Origin: CAZIDL01 sp964537825
Lineage (GTDB): Bacteria > Bacteroidota > Bacteroidia > Flavobacteriales_D > CAYVSK01
Direction of reading: 5' to 3'
DNA length: 58,881 nt
Assembly (NCBI GenBank): GCA_964537825.1
Contig: CAZIDL010000006.1
Coordinates: 1-58,881, forward strand
The notes beneath the pieces were generated by a model, which did no database searches, was not told the origin of the DNA, and saw nothing but the letters and a program-made list of their open reading frames with translations. This document shows, one piece after another, positions 57,279 to 58,881 of the stretch (within the stretch, counting starts at the first letter, position 1; every line of letters starts with the position of its first letter). Both the position numbers and the translations under genes were made by a program.

Positions 57279-58881
57279 ATGTGCATCGGACTGTCCTCCT
57301 CGATTTTTCGTCCTGTACTTATCCTCGCTTGCTGCCTCTTCCTTGGCTCTTCCCTTTACGCCGGTCCATGTGATACCATGCAGGCCGATTTTTCTTCCTC
57401 TGCTCCAGCCTGTACGGGTGAAATGGTCGATTTCGTGAACACAGGAAGTTCCAATGGGACTTATAATTACTCCTGGGATTTCGGCAGTGGTGCATCTCCT
57501 TCGACCTCCACTGAGGAGAACCCGGACAGTATCACCTACTCCAGCGCAGGGACCAAGACGGTCACCTTTACCATCACGGACCCTACGGAGGGATGTGTGA
57601 AGACGGAGAAGAAAGGGATCACGATCCACGAAGAGCCTACTGCGAGCTTTGATTCCACCTCGGCCTGCAGGGATCGTGAGGTCAGTTTCAACAACACGGG
57701 CAGCAGCGGATCGAAGTGGACCTATAGCTGGGACTTTGGAAAAGATGCTTCGCCGAACACTTCGACCGCTGAGAACCCTTCGGGGATCACTTACAGCAGC
57801 AGTGGTAAAAAGTCGGTCACTTTAACGGTCACGGATGACAATGGGCACTGCAGTGCGACGGAGACCCAGAACATCGATATCCTGAACACACCTACCGCTG
57901 CGTTCTCGACGAATGCTGCCGGAGGATGTACCGGCGAAGCATTCGACTTTTCCAATGATGGTTCTTCGGGAGGCAATTACAGTTATTCCTGGGATCTAGG
58001 TAATGGAGCTTCTCCGAGTAATTCCAATATGGAGGATCCAAGCGGTGTCACTTACAGTTCGAGCGGCAACAAAGAGGTCCGCTTAGTCATCGAGAACAAG
58101 AACACGGGATGTACGGATACCGCGTGGAGCTCCTTTACCATCTACGAATCCCCCACGGTCGCTTTTTCTTCGAATGCACCTGTCTGTGCAGGAGAAGAGG
58201 TCGATTTCACGAACAATGGTTCCAGTGGTTCCAAATGGGGTTATTCCTGGGATTTTGGGAAAGGATCAAAACCGAACGGTTCCTCCGCGGAAGATCCGAG
58301 CGGCATCACTTATCCTTCTGGTGGAATGCGTACTGTCACGCTCACCGTGAGCAGCGCTCACTGCCAACGGAGTTCGACCATGCCGATCGATATCGATAGC
58401 ATTCCTCAGGTCGATGCGGGTATGGACACCACGGTCTGCGCTGATCGCTGTGCAAAGCTTGGGACATCCGCTAAGAGCGAACACAGTTATAAATGGTTCC
58501 CTACTTCTACGCTCGACGACCCCGATCTCGCACGACCGACCGCTTGCCCTGATGCCCAGGTCACGGAATACTTATTGACCGAAACCGATACGGTAACGGG
58601 ATGTTCAGCCATCGATTCCGTCACCGTAACGATGGTCACTTCGGCTAATGCGGACGCCGGTCCTGATGTGGAGATCTGTGCCGGCGATAGCGTCCAGATC
58701 GGGACGGCTCTGATCGAAGGGCAGCGTTATCGTTGGACGCCCGGCGATTCGCTGACGAACGACACCGTCCCTAACCCCTTTGCCTTCCCTGATACCAGCA
58801 CGACGTATACGGTCAAGACCAGTTATGAGGGCTGCGATACGATCACCGACGATGTGATGGTGACCGTCCATCCCCTTCCGG
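57279..58881 (+). CDS. Large secreted PKD-repeat protein (5' part, runs off the window)
   Basis: 534 codons without a stop. A signal peptide (CLFLGSSLYA) is followed by four PKD-like domains of about 86 residues starting near 57381, 57639, 57894 and 58154, each with a pair of Cys and the hallmark SYSWDFG (or YSWDLG). Two further Ig-like repeats with DAGxDTTVCAD and ADAGPDVEICAGDS follow. This is the layout of very long adhesins secreted by the type IX system, whose sorting domain would be beyond the edge. The ATG at 57279 has no Shine-Dalgarno sequence and no clear -7 element. It follows the barrel fusion gene by 122 bases. Confidence 0.85.
   Translation, partial: MCIGLSSSIFRPVLILACCLFLGSSLYAGPCDTMQADFSSSAPACTGEMVDFVNTGSSNGTYNYSWDFGSGASPSTSTEENPDSITYSSAGTKTVTFTITDPTEGCVKTEKKGITIHEEPTASFDSTSACRDREVSFNNTGSSGSKWTYSWDFGKDASPNTSTAENPSGITYSSSGKKSVTLTVTDDNGHCSATETQNIDILNTPTAAFSTNAAGGCTGEAFDFSNDGSSGGNYSYSWDLGNGASPSNSNMEDPSGVTYSSSGNKEVRLVIENKNTGCTDTAWSSFTIYESPTVAFSSNAPVCAGEEVDFTNNGSSGSKWGYSWDFGKGSKPNGSSAEDPSGITYPSGGMRTVTLTVSSAHCQRSSTMPIDIDSIPQVDAGMDTTVCADRCAKLGTSAKSEHSYKWFPTSTLDDPDLARPTACPDAQVTEYLLTETDTVTGCSAIDSVTVTMVTSANADAGPDVEICAGDSVQIGTALIEGQRYRWTPGDSLTNDTVPNPFAFPDTSTTYTVKTSYEGCDTITDDVMVTVHPLP

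Noticed and set aside
1..58881. tRNA, rRNA or riboswitch genes
   Set aside because: I looked for cloverleaf-like stretches and known riboswitch cores in the intergenic regions and recognised none; a covariance search was not possible.

Overview
The window reads as a Bacteroidota chromosome, most likely from Flavobacteriales or a close relative, with a moderately high G+C content for that group. The evidence is: the lipoprotein form of a TamA/BamA protein (TamL), a TonB receptor followed by a DUF4249 lipoprotein, a C-terminal type IX secretion signal on a gene remnant, a PID-CTERM/exosortase pair, DUF3822 next to rsmD, almost no Shine-Dalgarno sequences, and many copies of the Bacteroidota -7 promoter element TAnnTTTG. 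I found 62 protein genes or remnants, no tRNA or rRNA genes, no CRISPR array and no intact insertion sequence. One run of ten Ns (10418-10427) interrupts a sodium symporter gene.

Left part (1-12100): a meaB fragment and an rRNA/tRNA methyltransferase on the minus strand, then tamL, class I fructose-bisphosphate aldolase and accD on the plus strand. A three-gene exosortase locus follows (tiny PID-CTERM substrate, terminator, exosortase, associated membrane protein). Next come a metallophosphatase, a secreted protein of unknown function, a methyltransferase, the gapped symporter and a DUF2071 protein.

Metabolic block (12186-19345): lower phenylacetate-type beta-oxidation genes (paaG, paaH, paaI, 3-oxoadipyl-CoA thiolase). 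They are interrupted by about 1.4 kb of palindromic repeats, a MITE-like element and the 3' remnant of a type IX secreted beta-propeller protein. A DivIC/FtsB-like gene and the small subunit of methylmalonyl-CoA mutase follow; with meaB at the left edge they suggest a propionyl/methylmalonyl-CoA route that could receive succinyl-CoA or propionyl-CoA intermediates.

Central part (19515-38425): a TonB receptor/DUF4249 pair; a minus-strand dnaA - phosphatase - RsmI-like operon; a 5'-nucleotidase split into two lipoprotein genes; a MarR-DoxX operon; rpsT; a chain of radC, wecB, polysaccharide deacetylase-like, upp, membrane protein, HAD phosphatase and SDR; phosphatidylserine decarboxylase; and a membrane-anchored MutS-like ATPase.

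Right part (38598-58881): dnaB; a secreted protein of uncertain function; an AI-2E family permease; the envelope operon rsfS-ftsH-DUF2007-cdsA; birA; pyrE and a NUDIX gene sharing an eight-base divergent start region; a redox-dead thioredoxin-like protein with coaD; rsmD-DUF3822-membrane protein; and a RecD/Pif1-like helicase. Last is a tightly coupled operon of lipoprotein, ECF sigma factor and a protein that looks like an anti-sigma factor fused through a long linker to an outer-membrane barrel, followed by a large PKD-repeat surface protein that runs off the right edge.

The two loci I would look at first are the exosortase locus at 5621-7044 and the sigma factor/trans-envelope operon at 54355-57156.
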